Part shown: piece after piece, positions 51,286-61,508 of the stretch
How positions within the stretch are numbered: the stretch's first letter is position 1
Layout: each line of letters starts with the position of its first letter
DNA from: Nocardia asteroides
GTDB lineage: Bacteria; Actinomycetota; Actinomycetes; Mycobacteriales; Mycobacteriaceae
Length of the DNA: 64,000 bases
Reading direction: 5' to 3'
Assembly: GCA_019930625.1 (NCBI GenBank)
Contig: CP082844.1
Span: 310,001 to 374,000 of the forward strand
Made by a program: the position numbers and the translations under genes
Notes under the pieces: generated by a model
The model's input: the letters and a program-made list of their open reading frames with translations, nothing else
What the model was told of the DNA's origin: nothing
Databases searched by the model: none

Positions 51286-51301
51286 TGTGATTGAAGTCAC
51301 A
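51286..51301. promoter_or_regulatory. Perfect CRP-type binding site upstream of the DUF4389 gene
   Basis: Minus strand TGTGA-cttcaa-TCACA (51286-51301) sits within a longer inverted repeat, GTTGTGA/TCACAAC (51284-51303). TGTGA-N6-TCACA is the classical CRP consensus, also used by the mycobacterial cAMP receptor protein Rv3676. It lies 22-37 bp upstream of the start codon; such proximity suggests repression or a promoter close to the gene. Confidence 0.6.
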
Positions 51302-51303
51302 AC

Positions 51304-51725
51304 CAGTACAGGTGAGCTGATTCTCTCGCATTCAACCATTCTCGAACGGCACCATCCGATACCGACATGCCAACGAATCGGGGTGCGCGGCGGCGTGGTC
51401 ATGGGGGTGCGTACCGGCCGATGGCTCGCTTCGATCACTGCTGTGTCCGGATGTGGGCTTCGCCCATGATGTTTCGATGTCCTTCCGCGCGGATGCGCTG
51501 TTCGCTCCGAGATCCGCGTGGTGCGACTCCGCCAGGCGACGCAATGACGGTCGGCGTACCGACAGCCTTCACACGCGCTGTCACAAACAATCCGTATATC
51601 GAATTACACTGCGGCGCACGATGTTCAGCACAACCGTTCACCGGGGCGGACGATGGCAGAGCGAGGATGCGCGTACCGGATCGGTGGCACTCCTCGCCGC
51701 GCTCCAGCTACGACGGACGGCCCGG
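51304..51725. other. Gap downstream of the small hypothetical gene
   Basis: About 420 bp with a relatively AT-rich stretch near 51,590-51,620 and no frame with coding-like third-position GC or start signals. A TACACT -10-like element lies at 51605-51610, but the frame after it is not convincing. Confidence 0.35.
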
Positions 51726-52046
51726 TCAGGCGGGCCCGCTCGACTGCGCCGAATACAGGCTGACCTCGCCTTCTTCACTGAGGAAGGCGTTGACCAGCAT
51801 GGTGCGGGTGGCTCGCAATTCCTCTTGATCCGGCGCTGCGGTGGTGATCGAGATCTGCGGGATGACCGCCCAGTTGACCACGTAGCGCTCCGGCGGGCCG
51901 TCGTCGTCGGACAGCCGGGCGAGACGGAAGACCGAGACGGTCTTGCGGACGATCAGATTGCGCACGACCTCCGCGATTCGCTCGGGGTCTTCCAGCGCGA
52001 ACATGAAGCCGAATGTCAACTCGGGCGATGACACGTAGGCGGGCAC
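51726..52046 (-). CDS. Small hypothetical protein
   Basis: 106-aa protein, family not recognised. It has an alpha/beta pattern with FGFMFALEDPERIAEVVRNLIVRKTVSVFRLARL followed by YVVNWAVIPQISITTAAPD, suggesting a compact fold with no membrane segment. Third-position GC is high, supporting coding. GTG 52046 is preferred because TAGCCT lies 8 bp upstream, in the same leaderless arrangement as other genes here; GTG 52052 is the alternative. It diverges from the DUF4254 gene. Confidence 0.55.
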   Translation of the reverse strand: MPAYVSSPELTFGFMFALEDPERIAEVVRNLIVRKTVSVFRLARLSDDDGPPERYVVNWAVIPQISITTAAPDQEELRATRTMLVNAFLSEEGEVSLYSAQSSGPA

Positions 52047-52054
52047 GAACACCG

Positions 52055-52060
52055 AGGCTA
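52055..52060 (-). promoter_or_regulatory. -10 element of the small hypothetical gene
   Basis: TAGCCT on the minus strand ends 8 bases before GTG 52046. Confidence 0.35.
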
Positions 52061-52187
52061 GCGGATCGGGCTGCGACGCGCAGCGGTCGCATCGAATCGG
52101 TTGCCGCGCATGCGCTCGGTGAATTCGAAGACGTACCACCACGGGGCGGGTCCGGGTGACCGATCCGTAACGGAACATAACGATTTC

Positions 52188-52201
52188 CCGGCAGCTGCCG
52201 G
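52188..52201. promoter_or_regulatory. 14-bp palindrome in a divergent promoter region
   Basis: CCGGCAG-CTGCCGG is a perfect 14-bp palindrome in the 388-bp gap between the small hypothetical gene and the DUF4254 gene. TCCGT-a-ACGGA lies close by at 52164-52174. No other feature was recognised in this gap (52061-52434). Confidence 0.3.
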
Positions 52202-52434
52202 ATTCGTACACCAGAGTATTGCGCGGGTTCGGCTACCGCGCTTTCCTGAAAGTGTCCCGATTTTCTCGGACCGTCTTCTCTCGCATCGTCGCGGATTTCC
52301 CGGTTTCTCTGCCGTGCCGGTGGAACGTGGGATGGCAGCCGGGTGCGGGACTGCGCCGGAGCCGAGGGGCGCCCCTCCCGAAATCCCCCTCGGCCCTGGC
52401 GTACCCAGGATTCATCGTGTCGCAGAGGTATGCC

Positions 52435-52965
52435 ATGCACACCGAATACGCTCAGCGCAGTTTCGGCACCGAAGAGCTGCCGTCGTCCGCGGCGGTGCTT
52501 CGCGCGATTCGCGAACCCGGTGAGAATCAGCACCGGCACAGCGTGCTGCACGCGGCGCGCGAACTCGTCGACTGCCACGAGCGACGGCAGCGGGCGCTCG
52601 AACGAGCACACGTCCCGGGGGCGTCCAACACCCTCGTCGCGGCGTGCAGCCAACAGGTGGACGACATCGACGGCTGCCGCGCCGAATGGATCGGACGTAT
52701 CGACGCGTGGGTCGCCGCGAACGTGCCGCACCGCCAGGGCGCATCCCTGCACACCGAGACACTCGGCGCGGTCATCGATCGGATCGCGGCGAAATGGGTT
52801 GCGGCTCGGCGCTATTTGGGCGACGAGGTCACGCCTGCGCCGGGTGCCGCGCAGGTGGGCGGGGAAGCCCACCTGCGATGGACCCGGCTGGCCGAACTGA
52901 TCGACGGCTATCAGGATCTGATCACCGACGTCATCGAACACCGGCGCAGGCTGCCGGTGTGGTGA
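52435..52965 (+). CDS. DUF4254 protein
   Basis: 176-aa helical protein with the DUF4254 pattern: HAARELVDCHERRQRALERA, AACSQQVDDIDGCRAEWIGRIDAWV and the conserved LHTETLGAVIDRIAAKWVAARR. Its role is unknown; relatives occur near glycosyltransferase genes in some bacteria, which is not the case here. AGAGG six bases before ATG 52435 sets the start, and upstream frame extension is rejected. It ends one base before the stop of the convergent small gene. Confidence 0.82.
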   Translation: MHTEYAQRSFGTEELPSSAAVLRAIREPGENQHRHSVLHAARELVDCHERRQRALERAHVPGASNTLVAACSQQVDDIDGCRAEWIGRIDAWVAANVPHRQGASLHTETLGAVIDRIAAKWVAARRYLGDEVTPAPGAAQVGGEAHLRWTRLAELIDGYQDLITDVIEHRRRLPVW

Positions 52966-53280
52966 TCAGCGCGGCTCTTCGACCCCCGGCTCGACGACCT
53001 CGGCGTCGAGGAACCCCTCCGGCTCGCCGACCGGCGGCTTCGTGACCGTGGCCTCGGTCTGGTCACCGAGGTCGCGATCGGGATCCTGCTGCTCCGCGTC
53101 CCGACGAGCCGCGGCCGCCGCCTCGTTCATCTCGATCGCGTCGGTGATCCACTCACCGATCTCCCGGGTGACCTCGGCGACGGTGCCCGTGATGATGTTG
53201 GCGATATTGCCGACATGCCGGGCGCCGGAGGACGTCAATTCCTGAATGAGATCCTTATTGCTTTCGAATTTCCCGATCAT
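52966..53280 (-). CDS. Small hypothetical protein of the desaturase operon
   Basis: 104-aa protein. The first ~60 residues are predicted helical (ELTSSGARHVGNIANIITGTVAEVTREIGEWITDAIEM) and the rest is acidic, Pro/Glu-rich and probably disordered. No known family. Its ATG follows the desaturase stop directly (TGA then ATG), so it is translated with the reductase and desaturase and may be an accessory or regulatory partner. Confidence 0.7.
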   Translation of the reverse strand: MIGKFESNKDLIQELTSSGARHVGNIANIITGTVAEVTREIGEWITDAIEMNEAAAAARRDAEQQDPDRDLGDQTEATVTKPPVGEPEGFLDAEVVEPGVEEPR

Positions 53281-54429
53281 TCACACGCCCGCTTCGCTCG
53301 CCTTCGGCTGTCGCATCACGATAACACCGGGAGACGGCTCGCTCTCGACCCAGCGAGGCGGCAGTGCCAGTTTGAAGATCTTCTTCCACACCGAGCCGAT
53401 CTGCTTACCGAGCGGGCCGGCGTTGTACGGCAAACCGTACTTTTCACACAATGCGCGCACGGTGGGCGCCATCTCCGGATAACGGCTCGCGGGCAGGTCC
53501 GGAAACAGGTGGTGTTCGATCTGGTGCGACAAATTGCCGGACATGATGTGGAACAGCTTGCTTCCGGTGATGTTCGCCGAGCCGAGCATCTGCCGGATGT
53601 ACCACTCGCCGCGGGTCTCGTCCGCGGTCTCCTCCTCGGTGAACGTCTGTACGCCGGTCGGGAAGTGACCGCAGAAGATGATGGCGAAGGCCCACACGTT
53701 GCGCACCAGGTTGGCGGTGGCGTTGCCCGCCAGCGTGTGGAAGAACAGCGGACCGGTCAGGGCGGGGAACACCAGGTAGTCCTTGAGCACCTGCCTGCCC
53801 GCCTTGCGCCACTGGCCCAAGAGCAGCTTCTTGACCTCGGGCCACTTCTTCTTGCCCGCCAGGATGTTCTCGACCTCGAGGTCGTGGCCCATCACGCCCC
53901 ACTCGAACAGCATCATGAGCACGAAGGCGTACAGCGGCTGCCCGAGCCGCAGCACGTTCCACTCCTGGGCCTCGTCCATACGAAGGATGGAGTAGCCGAT
54001 GTCGCGGTCCTTGTTGTGGATGTTGGTGTAGGTGTGGTGCAAGTAGTTGTGCGAGTGCTTCCACTGGTCGGCCGGGCAGACCGTGTCCCACTCGAACACC
54101 CGGGAGTTCAGCCCGGGCTCGCGCATCCAGTCGTACTGGCCGTGCATGACGTTGTGGCCGATCTCCATGTTGTCCAGGATTTTCGACACACTCAGCGCCG
54201 CCACCGCGGCCAGCCAGACCGGCGGAAGGAAGCCGAGATACATCAGGCCGCGCCCGGCGATCTCGAACCCGCGCTGCGCCTTGATGATCGAGTACAGGTA
54301 TTCCCGGTCACGCTCGCCCAGATCGGCGACGATCGCGGCGCGCAGTTCATCGAGTTCCCCGCCGAGTTCCTCGATCTGGTCCGGGCTCAGGACCAGCGGT
54401 CCGTTCTCGGTTTCGGTCAGTATGGTCAT
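53281..54429 (-). CDS. Membrane fatty acyl-CoA desaturase (DesA3-like)
   Basis: 382-aa di-iron membrane desaturase. Three histidine boxes are present: HNVMHG, HSHNYLHHTY and HQIEHHLFP, with the QIEHH form typical of acyl-CoA/front-end desaturases, and there are about four membrane helices. It introduces a double bond into fatty acyl chains using electrons from the reductase encoded 19 bp upstream, the same pairing as Rv3229c (DesA3) with Rv3230c. AAGGGGAG precedes ATG 54429. Expression is probably controlled by the divergent TetR protein. Confidence 0.92.
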   Translation of the reverse strand: MTILTETENGPLVLSPDQIEELGGELDELRAAIVADLGERDREYLYSIIKAQRGFEIAGRGLMYLGFLPPVWLAAVAALSVSKILDNMEIGHNVMHGQYDWMREPGLNSRVFEWDTVCPADQWKHSHNYLHHTYTNIHNKDRDIGYSILRMDEAQEWNVLRLGQPLYAFVLMMLFEWGVMGHDLEVENILAGKKKWPEVKKLLLGQWRKAGRQVLKDYLVFPALTGPLFFHTLAGNATANLVRNVWAFAIIFCGHFPTGVQTFTEEETADETRGEWYIRQMLGSANITGSKLFHIMSGNLSHQIEHHLFPDLPASRYPEMAPTVRALCEKYGLPYNAGPLGKQIGSVWKKIFKLALPPRWVESEPSPGVIVMRQPKASEAGV

Positions 54430-54448
54430 GATTGGCTCCCCTTCTTAA

Positions 54449-55570
54449 TCAGATGTCGACCTCGACGTCGCCGACCGGCGCGCTGATGCACAGCTGGATC
54501 GGCTGGTCGGGGTCACTGTCGGTTTCGCCGGTGCGCAGATTGCGCGTGCAGCCGGAGCGGCGTACCGCCGTGCAGGAGAAGCAGATCCCCATGCGGCAGC
54601 CGTACTCGGGACTCAGTCCGGCGGATTCGGCCTGCTCGAGCAGGCTGGCGCCGTTGTTCTGCGCGCTCAACCCGCTGGCCGAGAAGCTCACCGTGCCATG
54701 AGCGTCCGCGGTGTCGGCCGGTGCGACCGACAGCGTGAACTCCTCGGTGTGCAGCCGGTCTTCCAGCTGCTCGGCCTGATAGATCGTCCGCACCGCGTCC
54801 ATCAGCGACTGCGGGCCGCAGACATAGGTCTGCGCGTCGGCGAACCAAGGCGCGACGCGCTCCAGTTCGTCGTAGTCGAAATATCCGCCGGTCTTCGGAC
54901 GGGCCAGGTCCACCCACGGCGCGCCGGGGTCGACCCGTGGCGCCACGTCCTGCGCCCGATGCGGATACCGCAGCTCGATGCGGAAGTTCGGGTGCCGCTG
55001 CGTGATCGCGTCCAGTTCGGCTCGGTGCGGCAGCACCCCGGGCGACTTCGCGTAGTGCAGGAACACGACCTCGCCCGGATGGTTCTCCTCGGCGAGCGTG
55101 CGCAGCATGGACAGCACCGGCGTGATGCCGCTGCCGCCGCTGATCAGCAGCATGCGCTTCGGACGCGGCTCGGGCAGGCGGAACACGCCCTCGGCGGGCG
55201 TCAGGTCGACCACCATGCCGGGGGCGGCGTGGTGGTAGAGGAACTGCGACACCAAGCCGCCCGGATGCGCCTTCACGGTCAGTTGGATGTGGCGATCCCG
55301 ACCGCCTTCCGGATTGACCGGCGAATAGCACCGCGTGTGCCGCACGCCATCGATCACCACGCCGATCTGGACGTACTGTCCTGCGACGTGGCCTTTCCAC
55401 TGCCGCGTCGGGCGCAGCGTGAGCGTCACCGAACCCGGCGCCGAGCGGCGCACATGGGTGATTTCGGCCCGCATGTCCCGCACGGTGAGAGTGGGACGGA
55501 CCAGCTCCAGATACCGGTCCAGCGGGTGTGGCGAGGTCAGGGTCTGCACCAGGTTGATGAGATCCACCAT
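54449..55570 (-). CDS. Desaturase electron-transfer reductase (FAD, NAD(P), 2Fe-2S)
   Basis: 373-aa ferredoxin-reductase-type protein like Rv3230c. The FAD-binding motif RCYSPVN at about 100, NAD(P)-binding GGSGITPVLSML near 165, and a C-terminal plant-type [2Fe-2S] domain with CRMGICFSC and the later fourth Cys (LCIS) are in order. It passes electrons from NAD(P)H to the desaturase encoded next. GGAG before ATG 55570 sets the start. The 170-bp region shared with the divergent TetR gene carries a 15-bp palindrome. Confidence 0.92.
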   Translation of the reverse strand: MVDLINLVQTLTSPHPLDRYLELVRPTLTVRDMRAEITHVRRSAPGSVTLTLRPTRQWKGHVAGQYVQIGVVIDGVRHTRCYSPVNPEGGRDRHIQLTVKAHPGGLVSQFLYHHAAPGMVVDLTPAEGVFRLPEPRPKRMLLISGGSGITPVLSMLRTLAEENHPGEVVFLHYAKSPGVLPHRAELDAITQRHPNFRIELRYPHRAQDVAPRVDPGAPWVDLARPKTGGYFDYDELERVAPWFADAQTYVCGPQSLMDAVRTIYQAEQLEDRLHTEEFTLSVAPADTADAHGTVSFSASGLSAQNNGASLLEQAESAGLSPEYGCRMGICFSCTAVRRSGCTRNLRTGETDSDPDQPIQLCISAPVGDVEVDI

Positions 55571-55629
55571 TGTTCTCCGTGCCTCTTGTCGGGCTGACGA
55601 CGTGCAATCAATTTTCAGTGCACGTCTGT

Positions 55630-55644
55630 ACACTAAACTAGTGT
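55630..55644. promoter_or_regulatory. Candidate operator of the desaturase operon
   Basis: ACACTA-aac-TAGTGT is a perfect inverted repeat of 15 bp, 60 bp upstream of the reductase start and 97 bp upstream of the TetR start. It is a likely binding site for the divergent FabR-like regulator. Confidence 0.5.
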
Positions 55645-55740
55645 GACGGATACCCGGGGTTAGGTGTCAACCGGCGAAACGTGTGACTCGAACTACATCT
55701 ATGGATAGGTCGAATGGTGAACGGATGTATGCTCACCGGA

Positions 55741-56361
55741 ATGAGCGAGCAGGCGGCGACCCGAGGCGAGCGCAAGGAGCGGACCAGGCAGGCACTGCTG
55801 GACGGCACCCTCGCGTTGGCCGCGGAGCGCGGATTCGCCGCGCTCAGCCTGCGGGAGATCGCCCGCTCGGCAGGGATCGTGCCGACAGCGTTCTACCGGC
55901 ATTTCGCGTCGCTGGAGGACCTCGGCGCCACGCTGGTCGATGACGGCGTCACCGCACTGCGGCTGGCGTTGCGCGAAGTCCGCCGCAACGCCGAGGCGAG
56001 CCTGTCGGACACGGTGCGATTCGTGTTCGCGCAGGTCGGCCCCAAGCGCGATCTGTTCGGTTTCCTGACCAGGGAGCGCCACGGCGGGTCGGCGGCGCTG
56101 CGCACGGCCATCGCGCGGGAGATCCACCTGATCGTGCGGGAACTCGTCGCCGATCTCTCCCGGATCAGGGCCCTGGACTCCTGGACCCCGCGGGACCTGG
56201 AAATCGCCGCCGACCTGATGGTCACGACGGTCACCGACGGAATCGCCGCCTACGTGGCGGCGGCGCCGCGCCAGGAGCAGGCGATCATCGACCGCACCGT
56301 TCAGCAGATGCGGTTGATCGCACTCGGCATGGGCAGCTGGCGGCCGCCGAACCGGCGCTGA
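55741..56361 (+). CDS. TetR regulator, FabR/DesT-like
   Basis: 206-aa TetR protein. The DNA-binding helix-turn-helix (GFAALSLREIARSAGIVPTAFYRHFASLEDLG) and the following region (DLFGFLTRERHGGSAALRTAIAREI) closely resemble FabR of E. coli, which represses unsaturated fatty acid genes in response to acyl-CoA or acyl-ACP composition. Divergence from the desaturase operon makes that operon the natural target. The start is uncertain: ATG 55741 is used; ATG 55714 and 55729 are in frame. It is convergent with the MFS gene. Confidence 0.85.
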   Translation: MSEQAATRGERKERTRQALLDGTLALAAERGFAALSLREIARSAGIVPTAFYRHFASLEDLGATLVDDGVTALRLALREVRRNAEASLSDTVRFVFAQVGPKRDLFGFLTRERHGGSAALRTAIAREIHLIVRELVADLSRIRALDSWTPRDLEIAADLMVTTVTDGIAAYVAAAPRQEQAIIDRTVQQMRLIALGMGSWRPPNRR

Positions 56362-56389
56362 TCCGGCGCTCGGCCGCTCGCCGCGGATC

Positions 56390-57754
56390 TCACGCGGCCG
56401 ATCGGGGCTCTTCGGTGGCGCCACGGTCCGGCGCGACCGGATCCGGCGACCGCACCGGCAGCAGCACCGCCAGGCCCGCCGCGAGCACGATCAGCAGTCC
56501 CGCGATACCCGCGCGGTCGGAGCCGAACAGCCAGACGAACAAGCCGAACAGCGTCGGCGCGAGGAAGGACACCGCGCGCCCCGTTGTCGTGTACAAGCCG
56601 AAGAGCTGGCCCTCGCGGCCCGGCGGCGCGAGCCTGGCCAGGAATGAGCGCGCCGACGCCTGCGCGGGACCGACGAAAACGGTGAGCAGCAATCCGAAAA
56701 TCCAGAACATCAACGGGCCGGACACCACCAGCAGCGCCAGCCCCCACACCAGCATGGCGGCCAGCGACACCACGATGACGACCTTCGGCCCGACCCGGTC
56801 GTCGAAGCGTCCCGCGACGATGGCGCCCAGCGCCGCGACGACGTTGGCGGCGATGCCGAACAGCAGCACGTCCGAGTCGGCGATGCCGTAGACCCGTACG
56901 GCGAGCACCGCGCCGAAGGTGAACACCCCGGCCAGACCGTCACGGAACACCGCGCTGGCGACCAGGAAACCCACCGTGCGCCGGTCGGTGCGCCACAGCT
57001 CACGCAGATCACGCCACAGCACCCGGTAGGAGCCGAGGAATCCGGCGCCCGCCGCGCCGGGATCGGCGTCTGTCCGCGGCATTTCGGGCACCGCGAACAG
57101 GACCGGCAGCGCGAACGCGGCGAACCAGACGGCGGCGAGCACGGCGACCAGCCGGATGTTGAGCCCGTCGTCGGTGGGCACACCGAGCAAACCGCGATTG
57201 TCGCCGTCACCGGCGATGAAGCCGAAATAGCAGATCAACAGCAAGAAGATGCCACCGAAATAACCCATCGCCCAGCCGAATCCGGAGACGCGGCCGACGG
57301 TCTGTGGCGTGGACACCTGCCGCAGCATCGCGTTGTACGGCACGTTCGACAGCTCGAAGCAGGTCGACGCGAACGCCAGCAGCACCAGTCCGAGCCACAG
57401 GTCGCGATAGTCGTCGTGCACGAAGAACATCAAGGTCATCGCGGCGATGGTGAGCGCGGTCAGCGCGGCGAGGGAGCGTTTGCGTTTCGCCGAGGCGTCG
57501 AAGCGCTGTCCGCTGATCGGCGCCGTCAACGCCACGGTCAGGCCCGCGATTCCCAGTGACCACCCGAGCCACGCGCTGGCGGAAACACCGCCGGGCAGGT
57601 CGTCGCCCACCTTGTCGGTGAGATACACCGAGAACACGAATGTGAGGATCACGGCGTTGAATGCCGAAGACCCCCAATCCCACAGCCCCCACGCCACCAC
57701 TTGCCCGCGCCCGGCAGCCTGTCCGACCGTCGCCTGAGCGTTCACCTCGGTCAT
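56390..57754 (-). CDS. MFS transporter, UMF1/Atg22-like
   Basis: 454-aa membrane protein with about twelve helices. The start VVAWGLWDWGSSAFNAVILTFVFSVYLTD is the signature of the Atg22/UMF1 branch of the major facilitator superfamily; yeast Atg22 releases amino acids from the vacuole, but bacterial substrates are unknown. TAAGCT lies 7 bp before ATG 57754, predicting a leaderless transcript. It shares a 169-bp region with the divergent PadR gene. Confidence 0.87.
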   Translation of the reverse strand: MTEVNAQATVGQAAGRGQVVAWGLWDWGSSAFNAVILTFVFSVYLTDKVGDDLPGGVSASAWLGWSLGIAGLTVALTAPISGQRFDASAKRKRSLAALTALTIAAMTLMFFVHDDYRDLWLGLVLLAFASTCFELSNVPYNAMLRQVSTPQTVGRVSGFGWAMGYFGGIFLLLICYFGFIAGDGDNRGLLGVPTDDGLNIRLVAVLAAVWFAAFALPVLFAVPEMPRTDADPGAAGAGFLGSYRVLWRDLRELWRTDRRTVGFLVASAVFRDGLAGVFTFGAVLAVRVYGIADSDVLLFGIAANVVAALGAIVAGRFDDRVGPKVVIVVSLAAMLVWGLALLVVSGPLMFWIFGLLLTVFVGPAQASARSFLARLAPPGREGQLFGLYTTTGRAVSFLAPTLFGLFVWLFGSDRAGIAGLLIVLAAGLAVLLPVRSPDPVAPDRGATEEPRSAA

Positions 57755-57761
57755 GCCGCGC

Positions 57762-57767
57762 AGCTTA
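57762..57767 (-). promoter_or_regulatory. -10 element giving a leaderless MFS transcript
   Basis: TAAGCT on the minus strand ends exactly 7 bases before ATG 57754. Confidence 0.5.
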
Positions 57768-57875
57768 ATGCGCGCGACCGCGCGAGCCCGGCCGAAACCG
57801 CATCCTCCCGGGCGGAGATGACCAGCGGCTCGCCCCTCGCAAGTCGGTTCGCCACGATCCTGGAGCACAAGTTCC

Positions 57876-57895
57876 CTATGCACCTAGTTGCATAG
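57876..57895. promoter_or_regulatory. Likely PadR autoregulatory operator
   Basis: CTATGCA-cctagt-TGCATAG is a perfect 7-bp inverted repeat with a 6-bp spacer. It covers the proposed -35 hexamer of padR (57888-57893), so occupancy would block transcription. PadR proteins typically bind ATG-rich inverted repeats at their own promoters. Confidence 0.6.
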
Positions 57896-57917
57896 TACCG
57901 AGTGTCACGACTATCCT
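57888..57917 (+). promoter_or_regulatory. padR-type gene promoter
   Basis: TTGCAT (57888-57893) and TATCCT (57912-57917) are separated by 18 bp, and the -10 lies 6 bp before ATG 57924, predicting a leaderless transcript. Confidence 0.5.
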
Positions 57918-57923
57918 CGCCGC

Positions 57924-58481
57924 ATGGCACTCGAGCATGCGCTGCTGGTATCGCTGACCGAGCGCGCCGGCTCCGGATACGAGCTCGCGCGCCGCTTCGA
58001 CAAGTCCATCGGCTACTTCTGGAGCGCGACCCATCAGCAGATCTATCGCGTCCTCAAGCGCATGGAGGAGTCCGGCTGGGTCGACGGCGAGTCGGTGACG
58101 CAGGAGGGCAGGCCGGACAAGAAGGTGTACTCGGTCAGCGAGGCGGGGCGCGCCGAACTCGCGCGCTGGATCGCCGCACCGAGCGACTCCGGCACCCCGC
58201 GCAACGAACTCGCGGTGAAGATCCGCGCCGCCGCCTACGGCGACGTCACCGCGTTGCGCGCCGAGGTGGCTCGCCATCGTGACCAGCACGCCCAGCGGCT
58301 CGAGCTGTACCGCCACATCGAGAAACGCGACTTCCCCGCCCCGGAACAGCTCACCGGGACGGCCCTGCACCAGTACCTCGTCCTGCGCGCGGGCATCCGC
58401 GTGGAGTCGGGGTTCGTCGAATGGTGCGACGAAGTTCTGCAAGCACTGCACCCGCGCGCGTCAGCCCCGCGCGCGGATTGA
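57924..58481 (+). CDS. PadR family transcriptional regulator
   Basis: 185-aa regulator. The N-terminal winged helix (MALEHALLVSLTERAGSGYELARRFDKSIGYFWSATHQQIYRVLKRMEESGWV) is typical PadR, and the C-terminal half is the dimerising helical region of the subfamily with a long tail. PadR proteins repress in the absence of an aromatic or lipophilic ligand. It is followed 21 bp later by the FadH-like gene in the same direction, so the reductase, itself and perhaps the divergent MFS gene are likely targets. Confidence 0.88.
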   Translation: MALEHALLVSLTERAGSGYELARRFDKSIGYFWSATHQQIYRVLKRMEESGWVDGESVTQEGRPDKKVYSVSEAGRAELARWIAAPSDSGTPRNELAVKIRAAAYGDVTALRAEVARHRDQHAQRLELYRHIEKRDFPAPEQLTGTALHQYLVLRAGIRVESGFVEWCDEVLQALHPRASAPRAD

Positions 58482-60533
<2,052 letters not shown>

Positions 60534-60578
60534 CCGGGCCGGGCGGCCACCGTCGGCGTGGCCGCCCACCGCATCGCC

Positions 60579-60584
60579 TAGGCT
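60579..60584 (+). promoter_or_regulatory. -10 element giving a leaderless SDR transcript
   Basis: TAGGCT ends exactly 7 bases before GTG 60592. Confidence 0.5.
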
Positions 60585-60591
60585 GCACCGG

Positions 60592-61395
60592 GTGAGCCTG
60601 CCCTCCCCCACCTCCGAGAACCGCGCGGTCGTCACCGGCGCCTCCTCCGGCATCGGCACCGCGCTCGCCGCCGAACTCGCCGCGCGCGGCTACTCGCTGA
60701 TCCTGGTCGCCCGCCGCGAAGAACTGCTCACCGAGCTCGCGCAGCGGCTGACCCTGGCCCACGGCATCACCGCCGAGGTACGCCCCGTCGACCTGGCCGA
60801 CCGCGACCAACGTGGCGCGCTGGTGGAGGAACTGGCCGCCCGCGACATCGCCATCCTGTGCAACAACGCGGGCATCGCGACCTTCGGCGCGGTCGCCGAA
60901 CTCGATCCGGCCTACGAGCGCGCGCAGATGGAGCTCAATGCCGTCGCGGTGCACGACCTGACCCTGGCCGTGCTGCCCGGCATGCTCGCCCGCGGGGGCG
61001 GCGGCATCCTGATCAGCGGTTCGGCCGCGGGCAACATGCCGATCCCGAACAACGCCACCTACGCCGCGAGCAAGGCGTTCGCCAACACCTTCTCCGAGTC
61101 GCTGCGCGGCGAGCTGAAGGGCTCCGGCGTGCACGTCACGCTGCTGGCGCCCGGACCGGTGCGCACCGAGACACCAGACCCGGCGGAAGCCTCCATCGTC
61201 GACCGGATGGTGCCCGACTTCATGTGGGTCTCCTCGGAAGCCACCGCCAAGGTGTCCATCGACGCGCTCGCCCGCAACAAGATGCGCGTGGTTCCCGGCC
61301 TGATCAGCAAGGGGATGAGCGTGGCAGGCCAGTACGGCCCGCGCGCGGTCACCGCACCCATCGCGGGCGCGTTCTACAAGAAGCTCGGCAGCTGA
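60592..61395 (+). CDS. Short-chain dehydrogenase/reductase
   Basis: 267-aa classical SDR. The cofactor motif TGASSGIG is at about 16-23, NNAG near 91, the catalytic Ser in ISGSAAG and the catalytic pair in YAASK near 158. It resembles actinobacterial enzymes annotated as DltE/SadH-like; the substrate cannot be deduced. GTG 60592 is supported by TAGGCT seven bases upstream; longer frames run back into the FadH gene. Confidence 0.88.
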   Translation: MSLPSPTSENRAVVTGASSGIGTALAAELAARGYSLILVARREELLTELAQRLTLAHGITAEVRPVDLADRDQRGALVEELAARDIAILCNNAGIATFGAVAELDPAYERAQMELNAVAVHDLTLAVLPGMLARGGGGILISGSAAGNMPIPNNATYAASKAFANTFSESLRGELKGSGVHVTLLAPGPVRTETPDPAEASIVDRMVPDFMWVSSEATAKVSIDALARNKMRVVPGLISKGMSVAGQYGPRAVTAPIAGAFYKKLGS

Positions 61396-61508
61396 GCCGA
61401 CAAGTCGGTCGGCCTCCGTTCATCGCCGTCCGGCATGGGCACTTCCAAGAAACCGGTACGCGGGGCCGCCCGCGACATCGCCGCTGACCCGCATCCGACC
61501 TCGACCGT

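Noticed and set aside
55714..55740. N-terminal extension of the TetR gene from ATG 55714
   Set aside because: Not excluded, but the nine extra residues are not conserved in FabR-like proteins and the ribosome site is weak for every candidate; ATG 55741 was kept.
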